A stretch of 64,000 nt of DNA from Hymenobacter metallilatus (GCF_003944705.1 NZ_RWIS01000003.1:248001-312000), one strand, 5' to 3'; shown: positions 1 through 9,373, numbered from the stretch's first letter. Notes: generated by a model not told the origin, from the letters alone. Numbers and translations: made by a program.

Positions 1-1370
1 ATATCACCTTCGCGGCCCACGTAATTCCACATAAAGTAGCGCCAGAACATGTGGCCCATCTGGTACTTGGTCAGGAACGAGAGGTTCTGGCCCATGGTGG
101 GTTTTACACCCTCCTGAATATCCACCCACTTTTTGTAGTTGTACAGGTGCAGCGGGTCGTTGCTGTAGAGGCGGGGGAGCAGCATCTTGTCCTCGGGGTT
201 GTACTGCAGCACGGGGCGGTACTCGGCCACCACATACTTGTCGCCCTGGCGCACGTAGCGGGGGGCGCCGTCTTCCTGGGCAATGGGCTGGGCGTTGAAC
301 TGGGGGCCGTAGAGCAGCGGCCGGTCACCGTACTGCTCCCGCTTCAGGTAGCTCACAAAGCTGAGCACATCCTCGGGGTCGTTTTCGTTGATTGTGGGGT
401 GGTAGGAGCTACGGATGGGCACAATCAGGTATGAGGAATACCCAATCAGGATGAACACAAAGCTCAGCATCACCGTGTTCAGCAGGCGGCTGCGGCGCTG
501 GAACGAGAGCCGAAATCCGAACCAGATCAGGGCTACGAACAGCAGCAGGAAAATCACCAGCCCGTAGTTGAAGGGCAGGCCCACACTGTTCACAAAGAAC
601 ACCTCAAACGCGCCTGCCAAGGTGGGCAGGCCGGGGATGATACCGGCCAGAATCAGGCCCACAATTACGCTGCTCACTACCAGCGTGATAATACCACCCA
701 GGGCGGTAGGGTTCTGGGTGCGGCGGTAGTAATAGATGAAGCCCAGGGCCGGAATGGCCAGTAGGTTGAGCAAGTGTACCCCAATGCTGAGGCCGATAAC
801 GTAGGCAATGAGCACCAGCCACCGGTCGGAATCGGCCTCGTCGGCGCGGTTTTCCCATTTCAGCATCAGCCATACCACCACCGCCGTGCACAACGACGAC
901 ATGGCGTACACTTCCGCTTCCTCGGCATTAAACCAGAATGAATCGGAGAAGGCGTAGGCCAGCGCGCCCACGGCACCGGCGCCCAGAATCAGTAGGCTCT
1001 GGCCGAAAGTGGGCTCCAGGGCCCGGTCGTCGTGCAGGCCGGGGCGGTGCAGCACCAGCTTCTTGGCCAGCATGGTGATAATCCAGAACAGGAACAGCAC
1101 CGTGAACGAGGAGCTCAGGGCCGACAGCGTATTCACCAGTACCGATACCTTGGTTACGTCGCCGAAGCTCAGCAGGGAAAACAGCCGGCCCAGCAGCAGG
1201 AAGGTAGGCGCGCCCGGCGGGTGGGGCACCAGCAGCTTGTAGGAGCAGGCAATAAACTCGCCACAGTCCCAGAACGAGGCCGTGGGTTCCAGCGTGAGCA
1301 GATACACAATGGTGGCAATGGCAAACACCAGCCAACCGACCAGATTATTCAGACGGGAGTAACTCTGCAT
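1..1370 (-). CDS. DUF2723 / GT117-family membrane glycosyltransferase (C-terminus cut by window edge)
   Basis: The frame stays open from an ATG at 1368-1370 to the left edge of the window, so about 456 N-terminal residues are visible and the C-terminus is missing. The start reads MQSYSRLNNLVGW and leads into a first membrane helix. Soon after comes TASFWDCGEFIA, whose acidic Asp/Glu pair is the hallmark of the DUF2723 family (GT117, related to eukaryotic TMEM260 and to protein O-mannosyltransferases). PHPPGAPTF follows, then many hydrophobic helices. Family members are inner-membrane enzymes thought to transfer sugars from polyprenyl-phosphate donors to extracytoplasmic proteins; donor and target are unknown here. 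It stands alone, about 260 bases from the next gene. Family confidence is high; substrate is not known. Confidence 0.9.
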   Translation of the reverse strand, partial: MQSYSRLNNLVGWLVFAIATIVYLLTLEPTASFWDCGEFIACSYKLLVPHPPGAPTFLLLGRLFSLLSFGDVTKVSVLVNTLSALSSSFTVLFLFWIITMLAKKLVLHRPGLHDDRALEPTFGQSLLILGAGAVGALAYAFSDSFWFNAEEAEVYAMSSLCTAVVVWLMLKWENRADEADSDRWLVLIAYVIGLSIGVHLLNLLAIPALGFIYYYRRTQNPTALGGIITLVVSSVIVGLILAGIIPGLPTLAGAFEVFFVNSVGLPFNYGLVIFLLLFVALIWFGFRLSFQRRSRLLNTVMLSFVFILIGYSSYLIVPIRSSYHPTINENDPEDVLSFVSYLKREQYGDRPLLYGPQFNAQPIAQEDGAPRYVRQGDKYVVAEYRPVLQYNPEDKMLLPRLYSNDPLHLYNYKKWVDIQEGVKPTMGQNLSFLTKYQMGHMFWRYFMWNYVGREGD

Positions 1371-1574
1371 AAGTGGGGAAAAGGACCGCCGAAGCCGGCC
1401 CGTTGCTGAACGACGGGAATAAGGAGCTGAAAGAAATTCAGTGAAAGCCCAAAAATAGAGAATAAGTCCTGAGCCCGCGTCACTAAATCAACCAACCCCG
1501 GCGCCGGGCTCAACCAAACCCGCAAACCCGCCTGCCTCCGGGGCTAGTGCCCTACGGGCCGGGAGGATGGGCAG

Positions 1575-1607
1575 CAAAAAGCCCCAACCGGTCGGGTTGA
1601 GGCTTTG
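1575..1607 (-). terminator. Intrinsic terminator after the plastocyanin-like gene
   Basis: A GC-rich hairpin (AGCCCCAACC paired with GGGTTGAGGCT, GGTC-type loop) lies 28 bases beyond the minus-strand stop codon. A run of A on the plus strand gives a U tract when transcribed leftward. Confidence 0.7.
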
Positions 1608-1634
1608 GGCACGGAGTAGTAAGCAGTGGATAGC

Positions 1635-2255
1635 TCAGTTCTGCAAGACAAGGCGTTTGGTAGACAGTACCTTATCATTCTGCACCAGGCTGTAGAAGTA
1701 CATGCCGGCGGGCAGGTCCGAGAGGTTTAGGGGCATACCGCCGTCGGCGGCTTCGGGGCGTAGCGCCACCGTCCGGATTTCCCGCCCAATGATGTTGCTC
1801 AGGCGCAGCTTCAGCTCACTCTTTACCGGCAACTGGTTGATGGAAACCGTTACCTGCCCCCGGGCCGGGTTGGGATATACCGACAAGGTAGGTGAAAGGG
1901 CCTTGGCCGTGAGGGTAGGGGTAGCACTGCTAACCGTAATAATGCCATATTGCCCGGCTCCAGGTACGCCGTGCGCCGTGCAGTGGTATGGAAACGAGCC
2001 AGCCGTGTTGAAGGTAATAGACTTGCTAGGATTCGCCGCATTCATCGGAAATGTGGCCCAGGCCCCGTTGTCGGAGGCTGTAGGGTGGCTGCTCTGGCCC
2101 ACAAACTGCCACATTACCACGTCGCCGGGGCGAATGGTCACAAACTGCGGGCTGTAGTAATTGTCGCCTACCTCAATGGTAATAGTGGCAGCCAGGGCCG
2201 AAAGCTGCGTAAGCAGCAACAGCAGCACCAACGTCAGACGAGTAGAAAATTTCAT
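1635..2255 (-). CDS. Secreted plastocyanin-like cupredoxin with T9SS sorting domain
   Basis: A 206-residue secreted protein. The ATG at 2253-2255 was chosen because it gives MKFSTRL, a leucine-rich core and ALA, a clean signal peptide; a longer frame from 2351 adds 32 residues with no function. Residues 24-108 form a cupredoxin domain with candidate copper ligands H57, C92 and H95 (YHCTAH). The place where plastocyanins carry the axial Met appears to hold Gln (Q102, in GAGQYG). Residues about 115-206 are a type A T9SS C-terminal domain (SVYPNPARG near its start), so the protein is probably exported across the outer membrane and attached to the surface or released. Likely role is electron transfer or copper binding outside the cell. 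It is monocistronic and followed by its own terminator. Confidence 0.85.
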   Translation of the reverse strand: MKFSTRLTLVLLLLLTQLSALAATITIEVGDNYYSPQFVTIRPGDVVMWQFVGQSSHPTASDNGAWATFPMNAANPSKSITFNTAGSFPYHCTAHGVPGAGQYGIITVSSATPTLTAKALSPTLSVYPNPARGQVTVSINQLPVKSELKLRLSNIIGREIRTVALRPEAADGGMPLNLSDLPAGMYFYSLVQNDKVLSTKRLVLQN

Positions 2256-2696
2256 AAGTAGGATGGGAAAGTGGGTGCAAAAACCGGTGGGCGCCCGCCC
2301 CTGCGTAAGCAAGATACGCAATTGCCAGCGGCTACTGGTGTATAAAGACAATCATCATGCCCGTTCAGCGAGTGAACGTACCAGCCAGATGCTCCGTCAG
2401 ACGATTCAGTTGCATTGGGGTTTAAGCAAGTGGGTTAGCCCGGGGTAGTGCCGTACACCAATAGTCCGCCAACCAGCAGGGCCTGTTTGCTCCGTAGTGC
2501 TGCCTGACCCACGGAATAGGGCACCAGCTCCCCGCCCAGGGCCGTAAACTCGATTTGGCGAAGCGGTAACACGGAATGGGTGGTGCGGCAACTAGCCGCG
2601 CGACGGTAGGCAGCAGGCGTAAACATGGCAAATAGCGAGCTATATGGATGTATAGCTGTCTACTCGGCACCATCTGCCAAAAGGTTGCCTTATGTT
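2256..2696. other. Intergenic stretch without a convincing gene
   Basis: About 440 bases between the plastocyanin-like gene and birA. Three overlapping minus-strand frames of 61-83 codons exist at 2406-2673, but none has a recognisable domain, signal peptide or promoter. I see no RNA gene here. It presumably holds the promoter of the leftward plastocyanin-like gene. Confidence 0.5.
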
Positions 2697-3461
2697 CTAG
2701 AGTAAATACTTTATTTCTTTCAAATCGAAGTACCGCAGTCCGTTGGTAGTGGCCAGAGCCAGGCGGCCGGCCTCATCTACGCCCACAATCTGCCCGCGCA
2801 GGCGCTGCCCGTGCGCTTCGTACTCGTGCTCTTCCTGAAACCGGTACAATACCCGCAGGTACTCGGTGCGCAGGCCCCCGATTCGGCCGCCGCGCAACTG
2901 TAGGTAGCGCCGTTCCAGGCTTTCGAGCAAGCGGGCTACCAGCACGGGCACCACGTAGGAGTGGTTGGTAATACTGGCCAGAGAGGTAGCCGTGGGCACG
3001 GCAAATTGGCGCTGATTGATATTTATCCCGATGCCCACAATACTATGCTGAATCTTTGTCCCGCTGAGTGTGTTCTCAATGAGGATGCCGCCCAGCTTCT
3101 GGTTGCCAAAAAACAAGTCGTTGGGCCACTTCACGCGCAGCTGCGAGTCGGGACCGAGCAGGCTGCTGAGCCAGTCGTGTACGGCCAGGGCTACGGCCTG
3201 GCTGAGCAGAAACTGGTCGGCAGCTGGCAAAAAGACCGGCTTCCACACCACCGACATCGTCAGGTTTTCACCCGGGGCCGCCTCCCACTGGTTGCCACGT
3301 TGGCCGCGGCCGGCGGTCTGTTTGTCGGTTATGACGCAACAGCCATCCGTGGCCCGGTTTTGGACAGCCAGTTGGTGTGCCTCCGTGTTGGTGGAGGGGC
3401 ATTCGGGCAGCCAGAGAAGCTGTTGGCCCGTGAAGAGCGTTTGGGGGGATAGTGCCTCCAC
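2697..3461 (-). CDS. birA: Biotin--[acetyl-CoA-carboxylase] ligase
   Basis: Attaches biotin, through biotinyl-AMP, to the biotin carboxyl carrier protein of acetyl-CoA carboxylase (accD of the same enzyme lies at 50.6 kb). The catalytic-loop motif GRGQRGNQW, the KWPND motif with its conserved lysine, and GGILIE are all visible. There is no N-terminal helix-turn-helix, so this is a monofunctional class I enzyme rather than an E. coli-type repressor. The start is uncertain: GTG at 3459-3461 gives 254 residues; in-frame TTG codons at 3488 and 3497 would lengthen it, the latter placing the start only 6 bases from the divergent rsfS ATG. No Shine-Dalgarno decides between them. Confidence 0.92.
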   Translation of the reverse strand: MEALSPQTLFTGQQLLWLPECPSTNTEAHQLAVQNRATDGCCVITDKQTAGRGQRGNQWEAAPGENLTMSVVWKPVFLPAADQFLLSQAVALAVHDWLSSLLGPDSQLRVKWPNDLFFGNQKLGGILIENTLSGTKIQHSIVGIGININQRQFAVPTATSLASITNHSYVVPVLVARLLESLERRYLQLRGGRIGGLRTEYLRVLYRFQEEHEYEAHGQRLRGQIVGVDEAGRLALATTNGLRYFDLKEIKYLL

Positions 3462-3503
3462 CTGTTTTTCGTACTTTGTGACGTTCAAACCTAACAATAC
3501 CCT

Positions 3504-3899
3504 ATGAAAAGTACCCTGGTTCGGCAGGATTCGGACAAGTTGGCAGATGTAGTAGTGCGCGGCATGCAGGAGAAGAAGGCCTCCGACATTGTGGTGCTCA
3601 ATCTCAAAGACCTCAAAAATGCCGTGGCAGATTATTTTATTATCTGCTCGGCTTCTTCAGATACCCAAATCGATGCCATTGCGCGGTCCGTCGAGGAGGA
3701 AGTGGAAAAGCTGACCGGCCAGAACCCCTGGCAAACGGAAGGCCGCATGAACCGGGAGTGGGTATTGCTCGACTACGTGGACGTAGTAGTGCACGTTTTC
3801 CTGCGCGACCGGCGCCAGTTCTACGCGCTGGAAGAGCTCTGGGGTGATGCCGAAATTACGTACGTAGAAGACGAAGTAACTCCGGCCGCTGTAAAGTAA
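3504..3899 (+). CDS. rsfS: Ribosome silencing factor RsfS
   Basis: A 131-residue RsfS/Iojap-family protein. Family members bind ribosomal protein uL14 and block joining of the 30S and 50S subunits when nutrients are short. Diagnostic segments are ASDIVVLNL, ADYFIICSA, WVLLDYVDVVVHVF and the C-terminal RRQFYALEELWGDA. It is diverged from birA, whose start lies just upstream, and is followed after 100 bases by ftsH on the same strand. The order birA-rsfS-ftsH is common in Bacteroidota, which supports the call. The two divergent starts must share a very compact control region. Confidence 0.95.
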   Translation: MKSTLVRQDSDKLADVVVRGMQEKKASDIVVLNLKDLKNAVADYFIICSASSDTQIDAIARSVEEEVEKLTGQNPWQTEGRMNREWVLLDYVDVVVHVFLRDRRQFYALEELWGDAEITYVEDEVTPAAVK

Positions 3900-3999
3900 A
3901 CTGCGGCTGCTTGCGTCTTCCTATAAGCAGGTGGGCTCGCCAACAAACGCGCGGTTGGCGTGTTCCGCCTTTGTTTTTTTGTTCTAGCAACCTCAATTC

Positions 4000-6123
4000 A
4001 TGTCTGATACGACGCCCAAAAAGAAAAAACCTGCGCTGCCTAGCCCTGCCCCCCGGCCGGGTATGCAGCTCTGGGCGCTGATTGGTCTGGTAGTGCTCAT
4101 CCTGGGGATGTTCTACTTTCAGCGCAGCGCCTCTCTGGTAGAAATTAAGCAACAGGAATTTGAACAGATGCTGGCGGCCGGTGATGTGGCCGATGTGGCG
4201 CTGGTGAATGACCGGCAAGTAAAAGTCACCCTAACCAAAGCCGCGCAGCAAAAGCCAGAGTACAAGCGCAAGCTTACGCCCCGCAGTCCGCTGATGGTAC
4301 CCAACGAAACCGGACCGCAGTTTGGCTTCCGGGTGGTGGATGGCAAGACTTTCAAGGCCGACCTGGATAAGCTCCAAGCCGCCGTGCCCGCCAACCGGCA
4401 GGTGGGGCTGCGTGTGGCCCCCGATGAAACCAGCTACGGCGACTATATCACCACTTGGGGCTTCATGATTTTGTTGCTGGTGGGCTTCTGGCTGCTGATG
4501 CGCCGCATGAGCGGAGCCGGTGGACCTGGCGGCCAGATTTTCAACATCGGAAAGTCGCGTGCAGCCCTGTTCGAAGGCGGCGACAAAGTGAAGATTACCT
4601 TTAAGGACGTAGCTGGGCTGGAAGAAGCCAAGGAGGAAGTGCAGGAAATTGTGGAGTTCCTCAAGAACCCTTCTAAATTCACCATCCTGGGCGGTAAAAT
4701 TCCGAAAGGGGCGCTGCTGGTGGGTCCTCCCGGCACGGGTAAAACCCTGTTGGCCAAGGCTGTAGCTGGCGAGGCCGATGTGCCGTTCTTCTCCCTCTCC
4801 GGGTCCGACTTCGTGGAAATGTTTGTGGGTGTGGGTGCCGCCCGGGTGCGCGACCTGTTTAAGCAGGCCAAAGCCAAGGCACCCTGCATCATCTTCATTG
4901 ATGAGATTGACGCCATTGGCCGTAGCCGCAGCCGCGGCAACGTGCCGGGCGGCAACGATGAGCGGGAAAATACCCTGAACTCCTTACTGGTGGAAATGGA
5001 TGGCTTTGGCACCGATTCCGGCGTCATTATCTTGGCCGCTACCAACCGCCCCGATACCCTCGACTCGGCCCTGTTGCGCCCCGGCCGCTTCGACCGGCAA
5101 ATCAGCATCGACAAGCCCGATATCAACGGCCGCACCCAGATTTTCAACGTCCACCTCAAGCCTCTGACCCTGGGCCCCGACGTGGAAGCCAAGAAGCTGG
5201 CCGCCCAGACGCCCGGCTTTGCCGGGGCCGAAATTGCCAACGTCTGCAACGAAGCCGCCCTCATTGCCGCCCGCCGCGACAAAAAGATGGTGACTATGCA
5301 GGACTTCACCGACGCCGTGGACCGCGTAATTGGGGGCCTGGAGAAGAAAAACAAAATCATCAGCCCCGGCGAGAAGCGGATTGTGGCCTACCACGAAGCC
5401 GGCCACGCCATTGCCGGCTGGTTCCTGGAGCACGCCGACCCGCTGGTGAAGGTGAGCATTGTACCCCGGGGCGTGGCCGCGCTGGGCTACGCGCAGTACC
5501 TGCCCCGCGAGCAGTTCCTTTACAACACCGAGCAGCTCATGGACGAAATGTGCATGACGCTGGGTGGCCGGGCTGCCGAGGAGCTGGTGTTCGGTAAGAT
5601 TTCGACCGGGGCCCTATCGGACCTGGAGCGCATTACCAAAGTAGCCTACAGCATCGTGACGATGTACGGCATGAATGCCAAGCTCGGCAACGTGTCGTTC
5701 TATGACTCCAAAGGCCAGAATGAGTACGGCTTCACCAAGCCCTATTCGGAAGCCACGTCGCAGATGATTGACGAGGAGGTGCGCACCATCATTGCGCAGG
5801 CATACATCCGAACCAAGGAATTGCTGACCGAACGGCGGCACGAGCTGGAAGTGGTAGCCAAGGAGCTGCTGGAAAAGGAAATCCTGCTGCAAGACGACCT
5901 GGAGCGGCTTGTGGGCAAGCGCCCCTTCGACAGCCAGACCACCTACCAGGCCCACATGGCCGGCACCGACCGGTCGGAGACGCTCAGTGAGCGGAAGCAG
6001 GAACACGCCGGGTTGCCCCTGGGCAACGACCTGCCCGACCTGAACCTACCCGGCGTAAATGAAGGCCCCGACGCCGCCGGAACAGCGCCGGAACCCAATG
6101 GTACGGCTGTAACGCCCGCGTAA
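4000..6123 (+). CDS. ftsH: ATP-dependent zinc metalloprotease FtsH
   Basis: A 707-residue membrane-anchored AAA+ protease that degrades damaged or regulatory membrane and cytosolic proteins as a hexamer. A lysine-rich N-terminus precedes helix 1 (about residues 22-41). A periplasmic FtsH_ext segment follows, then helix 2 (about 152-170). The AAA domain has Walker A GPPGTGKT (about 242-249), Walker B IIFIDEID and the second region of homology RPGRFDR. The zinc site HEAGH starts at about residue 465. The tail is Pro/Gly/Ala-rich and polar. Length fits Bacteroidota FtsH. The start ATG follows the rsfS gap directly. A perfect palindromic terminator lies 17 bases after the stop. Confidence 0.97.
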   Translation: MSDTTPKKKKPALPSPAPRPGMQLWALIGLVVLILGMFYFQRSASLVEIKQQEFEQMLAAGDVADVALVNDRQVKVTLTKAAQQKPEYKRKLTPRSPLMVPNETGPQFGFRVVDGKTFKADLDKLQAAVPANRQVGLRVAPDETSYGDYITTWGFMILLLVGFWLLMRRMSGAGGPGGQIFNIGKSRAALFEGGDKVKITFKDVAGLEEAKEEVQEIVEFLKNPSKFTILGGKIPKGALLVGPPGTGKTLLAKAVAGEADVPFFSLSGSDFVEMFVGVGAARVRDLFKQAKAKAPCIIFIDEIDAIGRSRSRGNVPGGNDERENTLNSLLVEMDGFGTDSGVIILAATNRPDTLDSALLRPGRFDRQISIDKPDINGRTQIFNVHLKPLTLGPDVEAKKLAAQTPGFAGAEIANVCNEAALIAARRDKKMVTMQDFTDAVDRVIGGLEKKNKIISPGEKRIVAYHEAGHAIAGWFLEHADPLVKVSIVPRGVAALGYAQYLPREQFLYNTEQLMDEMCMTLGGRAAEELVFGKISTGALSDLERITKVAYSIVTMYGMNAKLGNVSFYDSKGQNEYGFTKPYSEATSQMIDEEVRTIIAQAYIRTKELLTERRHELEVVAKELLEKEILLQDDLERLVGKRPFDSQTTYQAHMAGTDRSETLSERKQEHAGLPLGNDLPDLNLPGVNEGPDAAGTAPEPNGTAVTPA

Positions 6124-6140
6124 GCGTATCTAAACACACC

Positions 6141-6174
6141 AGAGCCGGGCTTCTCACGTGAGAAGCCCGGCTCT
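6141..6174 (+). terminator. Perfect 17-bp palindromic terminator after ftsH
   Basis: AGAGCCGGGCTTCTCAC is followed immediately by its exact reverse complement. The hairpin has no real loop and no strong T run. It separates ftsH from the convergent small gene and may act in both directions. Confidence 0.65.
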
Positions 6175-6195
6175 GGCGCGTCTGTTAAAGGGATG

Positions 6196-6399
6196 TTACA
6201 TTTCACCGGCTGGGTCGAAACCCGCCAGATACACCCGAAAAGCGGTTAGCTGTTGACCCTTGGCAAACCCCTGGTCGGCAATGGCTTGGCGCACGCCGGG
6301 CAGCAGTTCCAGCAGCCAGTGGTTGAACGCCGTTTCCGTAGCTTCCGGACTCAAGAATTTCAGGGGTGCCTGGCTGGAAATAGGAGGTAGTGTGTTCAT
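6196..6399 (-). CDS. Small uncharacterised protein (67 aa)
   Basis: A 67-residue soluble protein starting MNTLPPISSQAPLKFLS, convergent with ftsH. The inner ATG at 6397-6399 was preferred over an upstream in-frame start at 6474, whose extra 25 residues look non-coding. It has no signal peptide or membrane helix. A mildly amphipathic central part (HWLLELLPGVRQAI) suggests a small helical fold. I do not recognise a family. Its separate promoter region and ordinary codon use argue for a real gene, but it is only modestly supported. Confidence 0.5.
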   Translation of the reverse strand: MNTLPPISSQAPLKFLSPEATETAFNHWLLELLPGVRQAIADQGFAKGQQLTAFRVYLAGFDPAGEM

Positions 6400-6667
6400 T
6401 ACCAAGTTGTTTTGGCGATGAAAAACTAAAAATGTGCCAAGCAGAAGTCGGGCAGATACCATGCGCTGAGCCACCGGCCCGCGACTAACTCCGAAAGACG
6501 CTGTACTGGCTGGCTAGGGCTATTTAACACCGAAGCAGTACGTGAGTATGCCAAAATTTTGTTGCTGAATTTACCCTCCGCTTCCGTCTTTCCAGCGGCT
6601 TAGCTCCTGATATGAGCCTGCGTGGAAGCGTAGCCGACGGTAGCGTAAACGCCGTACCTTTACCGCC

Positions 6668-7330
6668 ATGTCGGATACCTCGCGTGAACTTGTGCTGCGC
6701 CGCATTCGGGAGTCGTTGCGGCAGGTGACTCCACAGCCGGAGCGCCCCGATTTTGCGACTCCATTGCACCCCCGGCCCGCTCCCGGCAACGACCTGGTGG
6801 TAGCTTTTGCGGAAAGCTTCGTGCGGGTAGGAGGCGTGTTCTTCTTCTGCGAATCGGAGGAGCACTTCTACGACCAGCTGTTTGCCTACAAGCAGGAAAA
6901 AAACCTGGAGCACCTGTACGTGTGGGAGCCGGAGCTGAAAAAGCTGCTCCACGCCGGCAACATTGTGTTTCAGGGAGATGAAACCGACTTTGTGGAACAT
7001 GCCGACGCCGGCCTTACTACCTGCGAAGCCTTGGTGGCCCGCACTGGCAGCGTGCTGGTATCGGCCGCTACGGGCAGTGGCCGGCGCCTGAGCATCTATC
7101 CGGATCAGCACCTGATTCTGGCCCGTACCTCTCAAGTTGTTACTGACATCGGCGACGGACTACGGCTACTCCAGCAGAAATACGGGCCCGATAAGCTGCC
7201 CTCCATGATGTCGCTGACAACTGGGCCCAGCCGTACGGCGGATATTGAAAAGACACTGGTGCTCGGGGCCCACGGTCCGCGCAGTATAGTATTGTTTTTA
7301 TTGGATGACGCGCCCGCCGCAACTACCTGA
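6668..7330 (+). CDS. LUD-domain protein (LutC/YkgG-like)
   Basis: A 220-residue protein with the LUD (lactate utilisation, DUF162) fold. Family landmarks are TTCEALVARTGSVLV, followed by RRLSIYPDQHLI and the C-terminal TGPSRTADIEKTLVLGAHGP. LutC works with LutA/LutB in lactate oxidation in Bacillus, but no lutA or lutB is visible nearby. In Bacteroidota a lone LUD gene often follows ftsH, and its role there is not established. Its 3' end overlaps the next gene (LpxH-like) by 26 bases, so the two are probably co-translated. I would not assign lactate metabolism from sequence alone. Confidence 0.85.
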   Translation: MSDTSRELVLRRIRESLRQVTPQPERPDFATPLHPRPAPGNDLVVAFAESFVRVGGVFFFCESEEHFYDQLFAYKQEKNLEHLYVWEPELKKLLHAGNIVFQGDETDFVEHADAGLTTCEALVARTGSVLVSAATGSGRRLSIYPDQHLILARTSQVVTDIGDGLRLLQQKYGPDKLPSMMSLTTGPSRTADIEKTLVLGAHGPRSIVLFLLDDAPAATT

Positions 7331-8087
7331 CCTGGCACTGCCACCCGGCCGCCGGGTATATTTCGCCTCCGATTTTCATTTGGGTGCCCCCGATGCCGCC
7401 CGCTCCCGGGAGCGGGAGCAGCGCATTGTGCGCTGGCTGACCGAAGCTGCCCAGGATGCCGCCGCCGTCTACCTGCTCGGCGACATCTTCGACTTCTGGT
7501 TTGAGTACCGCCACGCCATTCCGCGCGGATTTGTCCGTTTGCAGGGCAAGCTGGCCGAACTCACGGACGCAGGTATTCCGGTGACTTTTTTCACCGGTAA
7601 CCACGATATGTGGATGTTTGACTACTTTACTAAGGAGCTGAATATTCCAATTCTGCGACACCCGGTAAGCCAGCGCATTGGGGGACACCAGTTTCATATT
7701 GGCCACGGCGACGGTTTGGGCCCCGGCGACTACACTTACAAATTTCTCAAGCAGGTATTCGCCTCACCGGTGGCACAGTGGCTGTTTGCCCGCCTCCATC
7801 CCAACCTGGGTATTGGCATTGCCAACAGCTGGAGCCGGCACAGCCGCCTGCAGAATGGTGCTGCCGACGAGCAGTATTTCGGGGAGGAGGAATGGCTGCT
7901 GACGTATTGCCGGGAGGTACAGCAGCAGTTTCCGCACGAGTACTACGTATTTGGCCACCGGCACTTACCCCTGGACGTAGAAGTAGCCCCCGGCAGCCGT
8001 TACGTGAATCTGGGTGAGTGGGTCAATTATTGCTCCTACGGCGTATACGACGGCCAGCAGCTGTCCTTGCAGCATTATGAGCGTTAG
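7305..8087 (+). CDS. lpxH: UDP-2,3-diacylglucosamine diphosphatase-like phosphoesterase (LpxH family)
   Basis: A 260-residue calcineurin-like metallophosphoesterase. LpxH hydrolyses UDP-2,3-diacylglucosamine to lipid X in lipid A synthesis at the inner membrane. All metal-site motifs are visible in order: DFHLG near residue 22, GDIFDFW, GNHD, GHGDG and GHRH near the C-terminus. The insert between GHGD and GHRH (KFLKQVFASP, WSRHSR) matches LpxH-type lid sequences. The ATG lies inside the LUD gene, and the stop overlaps the ATG of the next gene (8077), giving a tight three-gene operon. Some Bacteroidota carry several LpxH-like paralogues, so the exact substrate is inferred. Confidence 0.88.
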   Translation: MTRPPQLPDLALPPGRRVYFASDFHLGAPDAARSREREQRIVRWLTEAAQDAAAVYLLGDIFDFWFEYRHAIPRGFVRLQGKLAELTDAGIPVTFFTGNHDMWMFDYFTKELNIPILRHPVSQRIGGHQFHIGHGDGLGPGDYTYKFLKQVFASPVAQWLFARLHPNLGIGIANSWSRHSRLQNGAADEQYFGEEEWLLTYCREVQQQFPHEYYVFGHRHLPLDVEVAPGSRYVNLGEWVNYCSYGVYDGQQLSLQHYER

Positions 8088-9081
8088 GAGGGAGAAAATA
8101 CTGATCTATCGGATGGGGCAGGCGGGGGCAGCAGTGGCTGCCCGGGCCTGCCGCTGCAGGCCTGTGCGCTTCGCCTTTGCGGTGGGCTTGTGTTTGCTCC
8201 GAGGCCAGGCACTTTTCTGCTTGCTCGCGCTTTGTCTGCCACTTTCTCTCTTTGCGCAGTCGGCGGGCTCCGTAGCGCCGGCTGGGCAGGCCGCACCGGT
8301 TGTGGCGACGCCGGGGGTATCCGGGGCGCCGGCCCGCCCAGTGACTAGCCGGCAGTTAGTGCGCACCCTGCCGCTGAGTCAGCCTGGGGCCGCTTCCTTG
8401 GACCGCCGCGGTAATCTGTATGTAACCGATGCCCAGAATAATCTGCATCAGTACAGCCCCGATGGGCAGGCCCTGAATACCTTTTCGCCGGCCTTGCCGG
8501 GCCATACCATGCAGGTGGAGGCCTGGAATACGGCTAAAGTGCTGGTGTTCTACGATGACCGCCAGCAGCTGGTGCTGCTCGACCGGTTTATGGCCCCCAT
8601 TTCGGAGCTGGCCCTACCAGACTACCTCGACGGGCAGGCCCGGGTGGTCACGCTGGCTCCCGACGACCGGTTTTGGCTGCTGAACGAATCGGACCTGACC
8701 CTGCGCCAGCTCGACGTCAGCCAGAAGCGCTTTACCATTACCACCCCGCTCGATCTGCTGATTGGCCGCTCCCGGCCCGATTTCCGTTTTCTGCGCGAGT
8801 ACCAGAACAACCTGTACTTAGTGGATAGGGCGAGTGGGGTGTACGTGTTCGATAATCTGGGCAACTACCGTAAAAAAATACCTTTTCCTGGCCTTACCTA
8901 CGTTGGCTTCCGCGGCGACGAGCTGTATTATCTGGCTGCCGACGGGGTGCATTTCTTTCACTTGTACACCCTGCAGGAGCGCACTATGGCCCTGCCTACC
9001 ACGGAGGCGACGCAAGTGCTGGTGGGAGAACAGTACGTATATATGCTCACGTCTGTCGGCGTGCAGGTCTATGCGCTGTAG
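8077..9081 (+). CDS. Secreted beta-propeller protein of unknown function
   Basis: A 334-residue protein if translation starts at the ATG at 8077, which overlaps the lpxH-like stop; an ATG at 8113 is the alternative. A basic N-terminus leads to a hydrophobic stretch ending LPLSLFAQ, a signal peptide. After a Pro/Ala-rich linker come repeated beta-strand units such as RRGNLYVTDAQNNLHQYS and NLYLVDRASGVYVFDNLG, typical of NHL-like or PQQ-like propellers. No catalytic residues are evident. Proteins of this shape are common next to lipid or envelope genes in Cytophagales, but I know of no assigned function. It probably acts in the periplasm or on the outer membrane. Confidence 0.75.
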   Translation: MSVRREKILIYRMGQAGAAVAARACRCRPVRFAFAVGLCLLRGQALFCLLALCLPLSLFAQSAGSVAPAGQAAPVVATPGVSGAPARPVTSRQLVRTLPLSQPGAASLDRRGNLYVTDAQNNLHQYSPDGQALNTFSPALPGHTMQVEAWNTAKVLVFYDDRQQLVLLDRFMAPISELALPDYLDGQARVVTLAPDDRFWLLNESDLTLRQLDVSQKRFTITTPLDLLIGRSRPDFRFLREYQNNLYLVDRASGVYVFDNLGNYRKKIPFPGLTYVGFRGDELYYLAADGVHFFHLYTLQERTMALPTTEATQVLVGEQYVYMLTSVGVQVYAL

Positions 9082-9365
9082 AGTGTTGGGCTGGTGCGGG
9101 AACCTGCCTGGCTTACCTGAGGCAAAGGCCTTTACAACAGAACCTGGCCTCATTCAGCACCCCATCCGGAGCGGACTACCGCGCCCGGACTATGTCAGAT
9201 ACTCTTACCTCTCGAAAATCACGCTATAGCTGGGTGTTGCTTCTCCGGAACCAGCCATTGGCAGTGAGCCGTGCCAGGGAGTGGGTGCCAGAAAACCGGG
9301 CCGGAATGCCAAAATTTCGGGGATGCCAGTGGGTGGCAAGCGGAGCGAAGAGGGGGATTTGTGCT

Positions 9366-9373
9366 TACATTTG
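9366..9373 (+). promoter_or_regulatory. Bacteroidota -7 box upstream of the subtilase gene
   Basis: TACATTTG matches TAnnTTTG and lies 57 bases before the chosen ATG. No good TTTG or TTG was found at the expected -33 distance, so this is a partial match. Confidence 0.35.

Noticed and set aside
2406-2673. Overlapping 61-83-codon minus-strand frames
   Set aside because: No domain, no promoter or ribosome site, and mutually exclusive frames; left as intergenic.
4443-5360. 305-codon minus-strand frame inside ftsH
   Set aside because: Lies opposite the AAA domain with all motifs intact; Ser/Arg-rich antisense product.
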